Assembly (NCBI GenBank): GCA_018830285.1
Contig: JAHJSB010000010.1
Coordinates: 123,578 to 187,577 of the forward strand
Length of the DNA: 64,000 bases
Direction: 5' to 3'
DNA from: Alphaproteobacteria bacterium
GTDB taxonomy: Bacteria; Pseudomonadota; Alphaproteobacteria; Caulobacterales; Hyphomonadaceae
A program made the position numbers and the translations under genes. Shown here in pieces: positions 55,406 through 64,000 of the stretch. Positions within the stretch are counted from its first letter, which is position 1; each line of letters opens with the position of its first letter. The notes below the pieces were generated by a model. The model saw only the letters and a program-made list of their open reading frames with translations. It was not told where the DNA came from and searched no databases.

Positions 55406-55858
55406 TTACTGCTCCATTTCTGTCGGATAGAGACTGACCGATACCGCGAGAAACCCGTCTTTCGGGTTAAGCTGGATCTCCCCTTTTTGATGCCCGGTCC
55501 CGCCAAAAATGACGCTTCGGATCTTTCCGTTCGAATTATCGTACAGCGTGAATCCGGCAGATTTGTAGGTAGATTTGAGGGCGCTGAAGGCCGCATCAAT
55601 ATCTTGCTGCGGCTTTGCCCTTCCGCGAAAGGTCGTCATCTTCTCAGACTTCGAGCAAGACTCAACCACAAACGCGTCCGGCACAGCAATCTCTTCGGGC
55701 AGGTGTTCGAGACATATCGCGTCGCGACTCGCTGCTTTCGCTTCCTGCCCTGGCGCGATCGATTCAGCACTTGTCTGGCCGCAGGCCGTCAGCCCGAAGG
55801 CAAAAGCGACGGCGCAGAATGTTCCGCGAGTCTTCTGTTTGGTTGGTCGTGACGGCAT
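55406..55858 (-). CDS. small lipoprotein of the sigma/kinase locus (4)
   Basis: A 150-residue lipoprotein. The ATG at 55858, six bases after GGAG, gives 'MPSRPTKQKTRGTFCAVAFA' and lipobox LTAC (Cys26); longer in-frame starts have no signal character. The mature part has Cys in 'DAICLEHLPEEIAVP' and 'VVESCSKSEKM', probably a disulfide, then 'AAFSALKSTYKSAGFTLYDN' and a beta-rich end 'GFLAVSVSLYPTEMEQ'. The layout matches the other three small proteins of the locus. It is the first gene of a two-gene unit with the interrupted paralogue and is divergent from the transglutaminase-like gene. Confidence 0.72.
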   Translation of the reverse strand: MPSRPTKQKTRGTFCAVAFAFGLTACGQTSAESIAPGQEAKAASRDAICLEHLPEEIAVPDAFVVESCSKSEKMTTFRGRAKPQQDIDAAFSALKSTYKSAGFTLYDNSNGKIRSVIFGGTGHQKGEIQLNPKDGFLAVSVSLYPTEMEQ

Positions 55859-55911
55859 GTGTTGCTCCGGTGGTTGCGTCCCCGTTCCCATGAACGCACT
55901 CATCAACCCGG

Positions 55912-55980
55912 ATCCGCCAAAATACTTTCCTGAACAACCAAAGCCTGCCGCGGGCTGATCGCAAAAAATCCTTGGCGGAT
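55912..55980. repeat. perfect 9-bp inverted repeat in the divergent promoter region
   Basis: ATCCGCCAA (55912-55920) and TTGGCGGAT (55972-55980) are perfect inverted repeats with 51 bases between them. They lie in the 265-nt region between the divergent lipoprotein gene (55858) and the transglutaminase-like gene (56124), where promoters for both must be. They could be paired binding sites for a regulator; chance is possible. A further stem GCCGGG/CCCGGC lies at 56044-56066. Confidence 0.35.
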
Positions 55981-56123
55981 TTCGATGAGGCATTGCGTAT
56001 TGAAAGACTGGAGCCTTCGACTTTCGCAAGGTTTGTCGACAAAGCCGGGCCCAGGTGAGACCCGGCCCGCCGGTCCGTCTGGTTTCGCATGACGAGATCC
56101 ATCTCAAAGAGGAGAAAACGCCC

Positions 56124-58448
56124 TTGTCTTTTAGGCTAAAAGTTCTCGCTGTGGCCTTCGCTCTCTCCTCGAGCCTCAGCGCGACCGCCGCACCGCGCAC
56201 CTATATCGCGCCAGCCTCAGAACGCGATTCAGCACGTGCTATCGCCGATGCATACAGGGGTTTGTCATCAAAGATCCCGCTGGAACTGTATGATGTCGAT
56301 GGCCTGGCAGAGAGCCTAGACTATGACGTTGCAGCGGCAGCGAATTTCGTTCGCGATAATATCGCCTACGACCCCTATCTTGGCGTGATGCGCGGGCCGG
56401 AAGGCACGATTTCCGCATCGGCAGGCTCAAGCTGGGACCAGGCTGTCCTTCTGGCGGCTCTGATCAACGTAATGGCTGGCGAAGCCATGATCGTGAAAGG
56501 TACGCTCGACAAGAAAGATTCAGAGCGCCTCTTGCTTGGCAGTTTCAGCAAGCGGGCTCCTTTGTCACCCGGCCTCTCCGATGATGATGTATCCGCGATG
56601 TTCGCGGAGTTCGTGCCAAAGGCGCGCTTGTCATCTGTTAAGGCAGAAGCCCGAGAACTAAAGGCAAATGCCAAGCAAAATGCGGCGCTCGCGGAAATGG
56701 ATGTAGCCAATCTCGCAAAACGAATTTCCGCAAGCCTCAAAGGCTCCGATATATCCATCCCAGAATCAGACAAGCTCCAGACAGATGAGCTGATCAGTCA
56801 GCTTGCTGAGGAATATGTCTGGGTCCGCTACCGCGACACACCTAATGATCCGTGGATAGATGTGCATCCAGCCTTTCAGGGGGCTACAGCGCCAAAAGTC
56901 CAACCTAAGGCCTTTATCTCCGGAACAGTGCCGAAGGAAAGGCTTCACGAGATTGAAATCAGGCTCGAAATAGAACGTAAGACAGGTGACAAGCTTGAAC
57001 GCATCAGCATTATGTCGCCGTATCGGCGTCCTGCTGCCAATCTCGCGCTGAACCAGATCAGTATAAGCATCGCCCCAGATACGATCCGAGATGACGGAGA
57101 AGCCAAATTCTTTATTCCCTTTATAAATCAGCAACCCGCAGAACGGGCGCAAGCATTTTCTTTTTTGGGTCTGACCGCCTCAGCAGAGGATGTCGCCACT
57201 GGTCCTGAGATTTTTGCAACTGTTGCGTCGAAATATGCCGGGGCATTGGGCGCGTTGAACGCAGCAGAAGGAAAAGAGGATAGTGCACCCAGGCTGAGTG
57301 GAGTGATTTTAACGGTGGTCCACATATCACCCGGCGGCGCAGCAACCAGCTTTGAGCGACGCCTGACGGATTTTCGACAGGGAATTCCGGAATCGCCAAG
57401 CCGCCTGGTAAGCTTTCAAGGCGTGTTTGACGTTAATGTGGGCTCAGAGAATGGCGCGCGCGCCATGAAAGATTGGCTGGAATTCGCAGCCAGCTTTGCG
57501 AGGGTCGCTCCCTATTACCGCGCAATCGGCGAAAGGAAAATTACAACTGAGGAGGCAGCATCACATCCTGCGTTTGCCCCCGATCAGTCGAAGCCGACTT
57601 GGTTGCAAATGCTTTTTGCGGGTAACGCATTCGACCCGCCTGCTAACAAGACTCAGAATCTTGTCAGGTCCGGACCAATGGTATCGATGAGACGAATTCA
57701 ATTCATCGCCAACAAAAAGGGACTATTGCGCCAAACGGTTGATATTCTTGCTGATAATACACTGTCCCTGAGCAATCAAAATGGACAGGTTTCGGCCAAT
57801 CCAGTCGACAACTTTGAGCATGGGATTCGCACAACGCTCGTTGAGCATGTGCTCGGCAGCGGCACATCCGCGAACGACTGGAGATTGCGGGACATCACTG
57901 CCGTCCTGTCAGACGCAGCATCCGTGAAAGCGTGGAGCGACCAGTCAGGCGCTTCCACCACTATTCGAGAACGACTGACTGCTGATCTAGAGTCAGGCTC
58001 TGTGATCGTTTTGCTTGGACAACAAAGCAGCCCGCTTTGGTGGAAACTAAATCCCAAAACCGGCCAAATACTTGGCATGGGGCCTCAGGGAGGCGAAGTG
58101 GCAACAGAATATCTCACTTTTCAGAAGATCGCATCTGCGACTCTTGCAGGATTTTCATTGGGGTATGGAACTGCGTCCTGTTTGGACGTTTATTCCAACA
58201 ACCCATCTATGGCAAAATGCTGTGTCGCGGGTAACGCGGCAATGTCTGTAGGGTTTGGGTTGTACAGCGGTGCTATAGGGGCAGATCTTGCCGGAGTGGC
58301 GGGGGACGTGGCTGTCAGCTCGCCAATGCTTGCAGGTCTTGGTTACATCGCGTCTTCACTCTTCGTCGATTCAACATATACCGTAATGAGTGGAATGTAT
58401 GGCGGTTCGTTCGTCGATTCAGTTTGCCAAGAAATGTTGGCGGATTAG
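56124..58448 (+). CDS. large exported protein with transglutaminase-like domain lacking catalytic Cys
   Basis: A 774-residue exported protein. The TTG at 56124, about nine bases after AGAGGAG, gives a signal peptide 'LSFRLKVLAVAFALSSSLSA' cleaved near TAA/A. Residues 65-120 follow a transglutaminase-like fold: 'AANFVRDNIAYDPYLGVMRG' and 'GSSWDQAVLLAALINVMAGE' (D at 105). The catalytic Cys expected before the helix is absent, as in the transglutaminase-like modules with 'GNxxDQ' of Rhs/YD-repeat proteins. The middle 500 residues are beta-rich and unassigned; the C-terminus has Gly/Ala-rich hydrophobic stretches and 'MAKCCVAGNAAMSVGFGLYS'. It lies eight bases before the VWA gene and is co-transcribed with it. 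Confidence 0.7.
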   Translation: MSFRLKVLAVAFALSSSLSATAAPRTYIAPASERDSARAIADAYRGLSSKIPLELYDVDGLAESLDYDVAAAANFVRDNIAYDPYLGVMRGPEGTISASAGSSWDQAVLLAALINVMAGEAMIVKGTLDKKDSERLLLGSFSKRAPLSPGLSDDDVSAMFAEFVPKARLSSVKAEARELKANAKQNAALAEMDVANLAKRISASLKGSDISIPESDKLQTDELISQLAEEYVWVRYRDTPNDPWIDVHPAFQGATAPKVQPKAFISGTVPKERLHEIEIRLEIERKTGDKLERISIMSPYRRPAANLALNQISISIAPDTIRDDGEAKFFIPFINQQPAERAQAFSFLGLTASAEDVATGPEIFATVASKYAGALGALNAAEGKEDSAPRLSGVILTVVHISPGGAATSFERRLTDFRQGIPESPSRLVSFQGVFDVNVGSENGARAMKDWLEFAASFARVAPYYRAIGERKITTEEAASHPAFAPDQSKPTWLQMLFAGNAFDPPANKTQNLVRSGPMVSMRRIQFIANKKGLLRQTVDILADNTLSLSNQNGQVSANPVDNFEHGIRTTLVEHVLGSGTSANDWRLRDITAVLSDAASVKAWSDQSGASTTIRERLTADLESGSVIVLLGQQSSPLWWKLNPKTGQILGMGPQGGEVATEYLTFQKIASATLAGFSLGYGTASCLDVYSNNPSMAKCCVAGNAAMSVGFGLYSGAIGADLAGVAGDVAVSSPMLAGLGYIASSLFVDSTYTVMSGMYGGSFVDSVCQEMLAD

Positions 58449-58455
58449 ATCCGAA

Positions 58456-61400
58456 ATGCAGATTCCCATAAGAGTCCTATTCACATCATATGGCTGGATG
58501 CTGTCGTTGAATTTCAGCAGAGCACTGACTGCTGCTGCATTTTGTTGCATAGGAAGCGGACTGGCATGGAGCCAGCTCCCCGACGTGTCCAAGCTCGGCG
58601 GAACATCAGAAGTTCCGGCCCTCAAGAGCACACCGCTCGATTTTGTAGACGGGCTGGCCGAAGTCAAACTCACCCTGGTTGAGAGTACGGTCTATAGTTT
58701 TGACGTCACCGACACCGCCGACATCTACAAGATCTCCGCTGAGGCAGCCAATCCGGTAAGCATCGCTCTTGAAGCCAACACGATCGAGCTGAATGTGCAA
58801 AATCAACCGACCGGCCGCACAAAGTTGCTGAGTGATTCCGCCCGTGGATTTGGGGACCGGACTGCAAGGTTGCCCGCCACGAGCTTCCAGCCCGGCCGCA
58901 TCTATCTGGGGCTTGCACCGCTCAGCCCCGTCGACGTCACGCTCAAGGTCGAGCGGGTCTCACCTTCGCTGTCTCCTACGGCGCTGCCGGATACCGCAAG
59001 CAAGGCCATCGCAACCGGCAATGATGTCAGTGGGACCGGCAATGGCAGGATGCATTGCATGATCCCCGCCCTTCTGTCGGCCGACAAGATCGTCGATCTG
59101 GCCCTCGTCAGCGCGCCGGGAAGTTCCGTGGAAATGCTTGTCTACTCTCGCAAGGGCGATCGCCTTGAGGCGCGGTCGGGAAAAGGCGTCGTGGCGATCT
59201 CGGGCATTCGGGTAAAGGACAGCGCCGTTTGCGTCAAATCCTCGATACGATCCGGCACGATCAGTTGGCGCCTCCTGACCGAACCCAGCCAGTATGCGGA
59301 CGGTCCAATCGAGCCCAACTCGGACTTGGAATTCTCCGCTGGACCACGCATGTCCATCGGCGAAACTTTCACATTCCCTCTCGATGCCTCAGACGAAGAC
59401 AAATTCAGCTTGGCCAAACTTGCAGGCGCAGACGCAGTTGGAGTGCGCGTGAAAAGCGCAGTGAATGTGAGACTTTGCCTGCGCGAGACGGATTCAGCGA
59501 TTGAATGCCTGGATGGTCAAGACGTCAGCTTGTCACCATTTCGCATTTCCAGGAATACAGCCCTGACGATCGAAAACCGCTCAACTGTCGGTGGGCTCTA
59601 CGACATCAGCCTGCAGCGCCTGACTGCGAAACCAGACGAGACTGTGTTCGAGCCCAATTCCGCGCCGGATTTCCAGCCTCTCATCGAGGGTGCTTTTCGC
59701 AGACAAGGTTTCCTTTCGACGGCGACTGACACCGATACGATTGGCTTCAACACAGGGAACGCGGCCCAGCTTTGGCGCATCACCGTATTGGGTGAAACAG
59801 TCGGGGTAGTTGAATTGAGCGATGTTCGTGGAAAAATCGCCAATATCCGCAAGCATGGCGGAAACACGCGCCGGCTTGTTACGCCGGATGTGTATCTTGA
59901 ACCGGGCCCTGTTTACATAAGTATCCGCGGCACACCGGGCGACTATAAGATCATCGCCAAACCTCTGGGCCGCCCCCGCGTGGATTCCGAACGCGAGCCG
60001 AATGATATTATGCCGCGAAGGCTTTCGTTCGGCCAGCCGATAACAGGCGTTTCTCCAGAAGGCGATGACGATCTCTATTCCCTATACTTGCCGCGCAATG
60101 CGCTCGTGGAGGTGGCCCTCGATGTGCCCCCGGGATCCGAATACTTCACAACGTTTTCAGCAGCGTCGCAAAACACGTCTCCCAGCCTCGACCGGCAGGT
60201 CATAAAGCCCGGCGGCTGGAAAAAGATCATTTCGATTCCGGCTGGCGAGCATGAGCTGAGACTCCATCCACGCACGGGGAGCCCCGCCGAATACAAACTG
60301 TCTGCGCGCTATGCCAACCCCTTTCCTGTCACAGCCCCTGCCCCCCTGAAAATGCTGGTGACACGCGCCGCCGATGTGAGCGCCTATTCCATATTCAGGC
60401 AGCGGGCGACAGCGGTGCTTACAATCACCAACACGTCTCACGCGCCGGTTTCGGGGACACTAGACTTCTGGTTCGCCCGTCCAGGCATTGAAGTCATGCC
60501 CTACAGCGTTTCACTGGCCGCCGGTGAGAGCGCTACAAAAAGCGTCAGTTTCCTACTTCCGGATGATCTCTACGATGGCGACCTTCCCTTTTTTGTTGCT
60601 GTGCGCGCCGAAAACGGCGCAATCCTTGCCAGCACAAGCCACCTGCTGAAAGCAGATGCGCGTATCGCACCTGTCGGCGCATTACCCGCGCGCCGGGTTC
60701 CGCCGGCCCTGGCTGGCGGCATCAATCTGGCCCGGACCAGCCTTGGTGCGCGTTGGCTTGAAAGTGATGGCATTGGCATTGGCGAAGACGGCGATTATGT
60801 CCGCGGGAACCCGGCAGGTGCAAATAACCTGCTGACGCTGACGGACGGGTTCATCACGCAAGGATCGTCGCATGAAGGGGTTCTATCGAATGGCGGCAAG
60901 CACATCCTCAGCCCTATTTTGGATCTGCCGGGCAACAAAGCCATTGCTGTCGCTGGGGTCGGTATCAATACGCGCCTGGATGCAGCGCAAGGCCTTCGGG
61001 GATTTGCCATTGATGTATCAAGCGATGGCAGGAAATGGCGCGAAGTTTTGAAGGAGACCCACGAGGTATGGGGCCAGACAGCCTATTACGCGTTCCCAGG
61101 CGGTCCGGCTGACGCCTTGATGGTCAGGCTCCGCGCGACTGAGCGACGCGGCGGGGGCACGCAGCGTGTTTCACTCAGCGGGTTCGAGGTGATCGCCCAC
61201 CCCGGCCACTCCGGCCTGAAAAACCTGAATATTGCGGACAAGGAACTCGGCGCGCTTGTGTCTGGCACCCGCAAAATGCAACTCGACCGGCATATCCAGA
61301 TCGACGTAACCAAAGACAAGGGGACGAGGTTGCCGGGCCAGAAGGCTAATCCTACGGATTTCAACAATGCCATCACGTTCCGTAACCAGCTGCAAGCCGA

Positions 61401-63504
61401 CATCGAAGCCATAGAGGCCGTATATCCGGCGAATTTTCCTGACAACAAATGGCCATTTGCAAGCGCCGCCATTGTCTATGCCTCGGTCTATGGTCCCATC
61501 GGTCCCTTTCATGAAATCGGCAGGTTTGCCTTACCAGCTCAACCACAGCCAAACCAACAGGTGCGCTACGAACTGCCCGAATGGTCGTCTGCACGCGCTG
61601 TCAAAATTGAATACGAGTACCCCGAAGGCGCCTACTTCCTTGCCCCAAACGTCATACGACTCATTGAGCGGCCAGAGGATGGCGCCTACCGATCGGTTCT
61701 TGGAACCTGGGGTGAATTCGCGACAGAAAAGGGCGCTGGGAGACAAGACGCCCTCGATATGGTCAAACTCAAACATGCTTTGGCATCTGTACGTGAATGG
61801 GTGGACGTTTTTGTCGGCGCCATCCTCGGACATGGAGGAAGAAAAGAGACGACGGCGGCAGCTGAAGCAGCAAATCGCGCGCTGGCGCCCGGCGGACCTT
61901 TCTCAGAGGGCTATGTCGAGTTCGGCGTGCGAACCGAAACCTGGCGTGTTCCGGCCGAAGGCAAGACAAACAGACTCAAGATATCAGCGCGTGGCAGTGC
62001 AGGATTTGATCCGGCAATCACTGCGCGCGACGCTGCGGGCGACAAGGTTGAGCCGCTTGATGTGAAGCGCTCGGAATTGCTTGATGAGGTCACATACAGT
62101 TTTGCTGTCGATCCGGGCAGCTATCTCGATGTCGAGGTTTCCGAGCCCCAACGCTCAGTCATCTTCCTGATGGATCAAAGCGCGTCGATGGCATCACAGA
62201 TCCCTAAAATTCGCCGCGCTATTGTCGATTTTTCCGATGACATGGTTGCCGGACGCGATGCGGTTCAGTTCAAGTCGCTTGGAGGAGATTGGGCACGCGA
62301 TGACTGGATCACCGACCCCGAAACGCTCCGTCCACTTTTGGCGACATATCAGGGGCAGAACAACAGCGCGGGCGAATCGGCCCTGTTTGATGCGGCCAAA
62401 CTCCTTGAGGCCCGGGACGGATCGCGTGCAATTGTGATCATCACTGATGGCGATGTCGATACCCAGCAAGACCTTGTGCCAGCGCTCCACGCTGCGCGGG
62501 CCAGGGTCTTTGTCATCAAGACACCGTCCAACTCAACCATGCAGTATCCATCAATTTCACAGCCCCGCGCGCTGCTCTGGGCCGGCCAGACCGGAGGCGA
62601 AGTGTCACTTGTCCTACAGAGTGAGGACATCTCGGTCGCCTACGCACGTGTCGCTGCGCGATTACTCGGTCCCAAGTCCTATTTCGTGAGTTCCCAGGCT
62701 GAGGTGGTCGTTCTCAAGCCCGGATTCCTTCTGGTCGATTCTGCGATGGGGCCGACTCCCAAGACAACTCTCCACAGCCGACTCATCATATTGGACGCCT
62801 CTGGCAGCATGCTGAAAAGGCTTGGCGACACACGCCGCATCGACGTCGCGAAGGCGGCGCTAACCGACTATCTCGGTTCGCAACTAGCGCGCAGCCAGGC
62901 CGGAGAACAGCTGAAGATCGGGTTGCGCGTGTTCGGCGGAGAACCAAATTCCTGTGACACAGACCTCGTCCAACCCGTTACCCGTTTCGACTATGACCGA
63001 TTGGCATCTGCTATAAAGTCCGTTCGTCCCCAGAATAACGCAAAAACCGCCATTGGGGCGGCCTTGCTTGCAGCTGCGAAAGACCTGCAAGACATGACAT
63101 CTTCTGCCTCCATCCTTCTGATCACCGACGGAGAAGAAACATGTGGGGGACTTCCGCTCCAGGCGATACAGAATCTCAGGGCTGCAGGAATAGACGCGCG
63201 TATAGATGTGGTCAGTTATGCTCTGGAACCGGAAATCGATCGACGACCTTTTGAAGCATGGGCAAAAGCTGGAGATGGAATCTATGTTGATGCGGCTGAT
63301 GCTGCAGATCTTGAGAACGCGCTGACAAGCACATCCCGCGTTCGGTTTACCGTCTATCAAGATGGTGAACGTGTGGCGAGCGGAACTGCCGGTGGGATCC
63401 CCGTCGAATTGGTAGCAGGAAAGTATGATCTGCAAGTAGACGGCACGAAGCTACGGCAGGTCGTGATCACAGCGTCAAATACCACGACCGTTGTCCCCAA
63501 TTGA
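58456..63504 (+). CDS. giant exported protein with EPN-type repeats, discoidin-like module and two VWA domains
   Basis: About 1,682 residues from the ATG at 58456 (58498 is an alternative giving a shorter signal peptide). After a signal peptide come repeats that begin EPN and contain 'DxDxY/F' (EPNSDLEF 286, EPNSAPDF 399, EPNDIMPR 514), like pre-peptidase C-terminal (PPC) domains. An Ig/CARDB-like part ('AVLTITNTSHAPVSGTLDFW') follows, then a discoidin (F5/8 C)-like module from about 757 ('NLARTSLGARW', 'AIDVSSDGRKWREV'). Two von Willebrand A domains end it: MIDAS 'DQSAS' at 1240 with 'TDGDVDTQ', and 'DASGS' at 1447 with 'TDGEETCGG'. A PEGA-like tail 'GIPVELVAGKYDLQVDGT' closes the protein. 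No LPXTG, PEP-CTERM or beta-barrel anchor is seen. It is probably surface or periplasmic and binds ligands through metal-dependent VWA sites. Confidence 0.82.
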   Translation: MQIPIRVLFTSYGWMLSLNFSRALTAAAFCCIGSGLAWSQLPDVSKLGGTSEVPALKSTPLDFVDGLAEVKLTLVESTVYSFDVTDTADIYKISAEAANPVSIALEANTIELNVQNQPTGRTKLLSDSARGFGDRTARLPATSFQPGRIYLGLAPLSPVDVTLKVERVSPSLSPTALPDTASKAIATGNDVSGTGNGRMHCMIPALLSADKIVDLALVSAPGSSVEMLVYSRKGDRLEARSGKGVVAISGIRVKDSAVCVKSSIRSGTISWRLLTEPSQYADGPIEPNSDLEFSAGPRMSIGETFTFPLDASDEDKFSLAKLAGADAVGVRVKSAVNVRLCLRETDSAIECLDGQDVSLSPFRISRNTALTIENRSTVGGLYDISLQRLTAKPDETVFEPNSAPDFQPLIEGAFRRQGFLSTATDTDTIGFNTGNAAQLWRITVLGETVGVVELSDVRGKIANIRKHGGNTRRLVTPDVYLEPGPVYISIRGTPGDYKIIAKPLGRPRVDSEREPNDIMPRRLSFGQPITGVSPEGDDDLYSLYLPRNALVEVALDVPPGSEYFTTFSAASQNTSPSLDRQVIKPGGWKKIISIPAGEHELRLHPRTGSPAEYKLSARYANPFPVTAPAPLKMLVTRAADVSAYSIFRQRATAVLTITNTSHAPVSGTLDFWFARPGIEVMPYSVSLAAGESATKSVSFLLPDDLYDGDLPFFVAVRAENGAILASTSHLLKADARIAPVGALPARRVPPALAGGINLARTSLGARWLESDGIGIGEDGDYVRGNPAGANNLLTLTDGFITQGSSHEGVLSNGGKHILSPILDLPGNKAIAVAGVGINTRLDAAQGLRGFAIDVSSDGRKWREVLKETHEVWGQTAYYAFPGGPADALMVRLRATERRGGGTQRVSLSGFEVIAHPGHSGLKNLNIADKELGALVSGTRKMQLDRHIQIDVTKDKGTRLPGQKANPTDFNNAITFRNQLQADIEAIEAVYPANFPDNKWPFASAAIVYASVYGPIGPFHEIGRFALPAQPQPNQQVRYELPEWSSARAVKIEYEYPEGAYFLAPNVIRLIERPEDGAYRSVLGTWGEFATEKGAGRQDALDMVKLKHALASVREWVDVFVGAILGHGGRKETTAAAEAANRALAPGGPFSEGYVEFGVRTETWRVPAEGKTNRLKISARGSAGFDPAITARDAAGDKVEPLDVKRSELLDEVTYSFAVDPGSYLDVEVSEPQRSVIFLMDQSASMASQIPKIRRAIVDFSDDMVAGRDAVQFKSLGGDWARDDWITDPETLRPLLATYQGQNNSAGESALFDAAKLLEARDGSRAIVIITDGDVDTQQDLVPALHAARARVFVIKTPSNSTMQYPSISQPRALLWAGQTGGEVSLVLQSEDISVAYARVAARLLGPKSYFVSSQAEVVVLKPGFLLVDSAMGPTPKTTLHSRLIILDASGSMLKRLGDTRRIDVAKAALTDYLGSQLARSQAGEQLKIGLRVFGGEPNSCDTDLVQPVTRFDYDRLASAIKSVRPQNNAKTAIGAALLAAAKDLQDMTSSASILLITDGEETCGGLPLQAIQNLRAAGIDARIDVVSYALEPEIDRRPFEAWAKAGDGIYVDAADAADLENALTSTSRVRFTVYQDGERVASGTAGGIPVELVAGKYDLQVDGTKLRQVVITASNTTTVVPN

Positions 63505-63875
63505 TCGCGCTTCAGTTCGGTGGTGCAACGCTTGAGGCAGATAGAGTCACGCTCATGACTCAGGCAGGCGTCACGCGTCCGCCATGGTGAAGAAGTCAAC
63601 TGCCTCTCGAAAACTGGCCCGCTGACTGCGAGAGAATTTTCGTTTGGCTTTGAGGGCTGCGGAGCGAGGATGACAGATGAGGCAGGCAAAGTTCGCGGAC
63701 GCGCATATCGCGTTCGTTTTGCGTCAGGCACCTGCGTGAAAATGAAATAGCGCCGCAACCGGATCCGAATGTTTGCGCCCTAGGCAAACATCCGATCCAC
63801 AACCAGACCCAATCCAAGCCTTGCCGAAGGTGGCGTCAGCCTAATACACATTCGCTGGTCGAAAGACTGTCAGGC
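63505..63875. other. 371-nt non-coding gap with an inverted repeat
   Basis: No frame here has coding character. The only structure is an imperfect inverted repeat at 63761-63798: GGATCCGAATGTTTGC and GCAAACATCCGATCC around a seven-base loop GCCCTAG, with one bulge. It lacks a T-tract, so it is not a clear intrinsic terminator, though it lies between two convergent genes (VWA gene and ArsR-type gene) where a bidirectional terminator would be expected. Confidence 0.4.
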
Positions 63876-64000
63876 TTACCTGTAAAAATCGCAAAGCGTC
63901 TTCACCAGCTCGCTGCCAATGCCACCGCTGCAGCGATAATAGATCGTCTGGGCATCGCGCCGCGATTCGACCAGCCCGGCAGCCCGCAGCTTCGCGAGGT
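63876..64000 (-). CDS. ArsR-family transcriptional regulator, 3' part only
   Basis: The last 41 codons of a gene entering from the right edge. The translation 'LAKLRAAGLVESRRDAQTIY' followed by 'YRCSGGIGSELVKTLCDFYR' is the recognition helix end, beta-wing and final helix of a winged-helix ArsR/SmtB regulator. The two Cys residues seen may or may not be metal ligands. The N-terminus, sensor site and target cannot be judged from the window. Confidence 0.8.
   Translation of the reverse strand, partial: LAKLRAAGLVESRRDAQTIYYRCSGGIGSELVKTLCDFYR

Overview
The window is about 64 kb of a GC-rich alphaproteobacterial chromosome, most like a Caulobacter/Hyphomonas-type marine bacterium. The evidence is the recG-sdhE-mfd block, the eno-ftsB-pdhABC-lpd block, an imuA-imuB-dnaE2 cassette behind a GAAC-N7-GAAC SOS box of the alphaproteobacterial type, a cbb3 oxidase (ccoNOQP-ccoGHIS) next to fixLJ, and the rlpA-dac-tmk-holB-tatD chain. 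This taxonomic call is inference from gene content and order, not from a marker-gene search.

Layout. 0-2.2 kb: minus-strand operon of an aminoglycoside-phosphotransferase-like kinase, a DUF6285 protein and a degenerate DUF3089-like protein (cut by the window edge). 2.2-10.2 kb: DUF502 membrane protein, recG, sdhE, mfd and a PopA/PleD-like protein with a dead GGDEF site but an intact c-di-GMP I-site. 10.3-13.9 kb: alpha-methylacyl-CoA racemase, histidine phosphatase, M19 dipeptidase lipoprotein, rpmF. 14.0-21.4 kb: eno, ftsB, pdhA, pdhB, pdhC, a small lipoprotein, lpd. 21.4-26.1 kb: five genes joined by ATGA overlaps: a DUF2891 lipoprotein, a non-canonical Nramp transporter and the 5-oxoprolinase genes pxpA, pxpB, pxpC. 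26.1-31.7 kb: SOS mutasome cassette imuA-imuB-dnaE2. 31.6-39.5 kb (minus): ccoNOQP-ccoGHIS. 39.6-42.3 kb: small membrane protein, haem-PAS kinase FixL, FixJ and a stand-alone receiver. 42.5-48.2 kb (minus): rlpA, dac, tmk, holB, tatD and a metallo-hydrolase. 48.4 kb: tRNA-Ser(UGA).

The last 15 kb, downstream of the tRNA, is accessory. It begins with a broken IS256-family transposase and gene debris. It then carries an ECF sigma factor, a DUF4412-like periplasmic protein, a transmembrane Ser/Thr kinase with a TPR-rich extracytoplasmic part, four small secreted proteins of similar plan (one interrupted by an in-frame TGA), and a two-gene unit encoding an exported transglutaminase-like protein without a visible catalytic Cys and a ~1,680-residue exported protein with EPN-type repeats, a discoidin-like module and two von Willebrand A domains. 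This sigma/kinase/lipoprotein/VWA neighbourhood is the best candidate in the window for an undescribed envelope signalling or surface system; that the parts work together is inference from proximity. The window ends in the 3' part of an ArsR-type regulator.
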